Source: Alloascoidea africana (lineage: Eukaryota; Ascomycota; Alloascoideomycetes; Alloascoideales; Alloascoideaceae). Taken from it: a stretch of DNA of 64,000 nucleotides. The stretch lies in assembly GCA_030581615.1 (NCBI GenBank), contig JAKTTT010000069.1:46889-110888 (forward strand), read 5' to 3'. The position numbers were made by a program, and so were the translations under genes. Under the pieces are notes generated by a model. It saw only the letters and a list, made by a program, of their open reading frames with translations. It was not told where the DNA came from and ran no database searches. Positions 63,775-64,000 of this stretch are shown here, piece after piece (position 1 is the stretch's first letter; every line of letters begins with the position of its first letter).

Positions 63775-64000
63775 GATCCCCAGTACTGAACATGTTAGGA
63801 AGTTTACGATGCTTTAGAGAATTGTCTAGACATCCATACTCCTGCTGTCAAGAATCGTGAATATTACACTTTGTAAGATTTGAACTTGAGCCAACTAGAT
63901 TTTCTCATAAAAGAGCGTTGATTGTTATATAAAACAGAAGAAAAATGAAAGAATCATGTACCTAACAAAATTTATTTCAGAAGAAAGACCCAGAACTAGA
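63775..64000. other. window edge, ELP5 upstream region
   Basis: 226 bp upstream of ELP5. No gene or motif stands out. Confidence 0.4.

Overview
This window is nuclear DNA of a budding yeast (Saccharomycotina). The evidence is short introns with TACTAAC-like branch points, yeast-specific genes (GDB1, the CRH family, SUR7 family, SSD1, YAP1801, PUT2), and protein lengths close to the S. cerevisiae orthologues. CUG reads as leucine: consecutive CTG codons at 28676-28681 encode the conserved Leu-Leu of ILV2, which argues against the CUG-Ser and CUG-Ala clades. Ten of 28 genes carry 15 introns of about 54-109 nt. Hsh155 is long and human-like, and an IFRD-family gene is present. Both point away from Saccharomycetaceae. 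The species cannot be named from sequence alone.

Layout. 0.3-20.7 kb: eight consecutive minus-strand genes, namely PCT1, GDB1, an IFRD-family gene, three tandem CRH-type GH16 cell-wall transglycosylases, a trypsin-like protease relative, and a TBC (Rab-GAP-like) protein. 21.4-26.0 kb: an SLC35F-type transporter and a Hal/Hrk-type kinase on plus. 27.1-34.9 kb: a SUR7-family gene, ILV2, a 123-aa unknown and an HDA2/HDA3-like subunit on minus. 36.6-46 kb: RLP24 (+), a TEN1-like OB-fold gene (-), a mitochondrial TRM61-like methyltransferase (-), YAP1801 (+), a 122-aa unknown (-) and PUT2 (+). 46-64 kb: SSD1 (+), RPC17 (-), MAD3 (+), an aldo-keto reductase (-), GPI16 (-), HSH155 (+), APL6 (-) and ELP5 (-). 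No tRNA, rRNA, intact transposon, CRISPR array or telomeric repeat was seen.

Most genes are unrelated housekeeping functions. The one true cluster is the CRH trio, whose products should crosslink chitin to beta-glucan in the wall. ILV2 has a composite Leu3-like/Gcn4 site upstream, and the TEN1-like gene and the 122-aa gene each have an MluI cell-cycle box.

Strongest unusual signals: a TBC domain that lacks both catalytic fingers; a protease-like protein whose catalytic His appears to be Arg; a kinase tail with three copies of one short motif exactly 64 residues apart; strong intragenic GC gradients in the left half (GDB1 samples about 70/37/73% along the gene); a change of sequence texture near 33-36 kb; a probable GC-AG intron; and a 6-nt initiating exon in RPC17.
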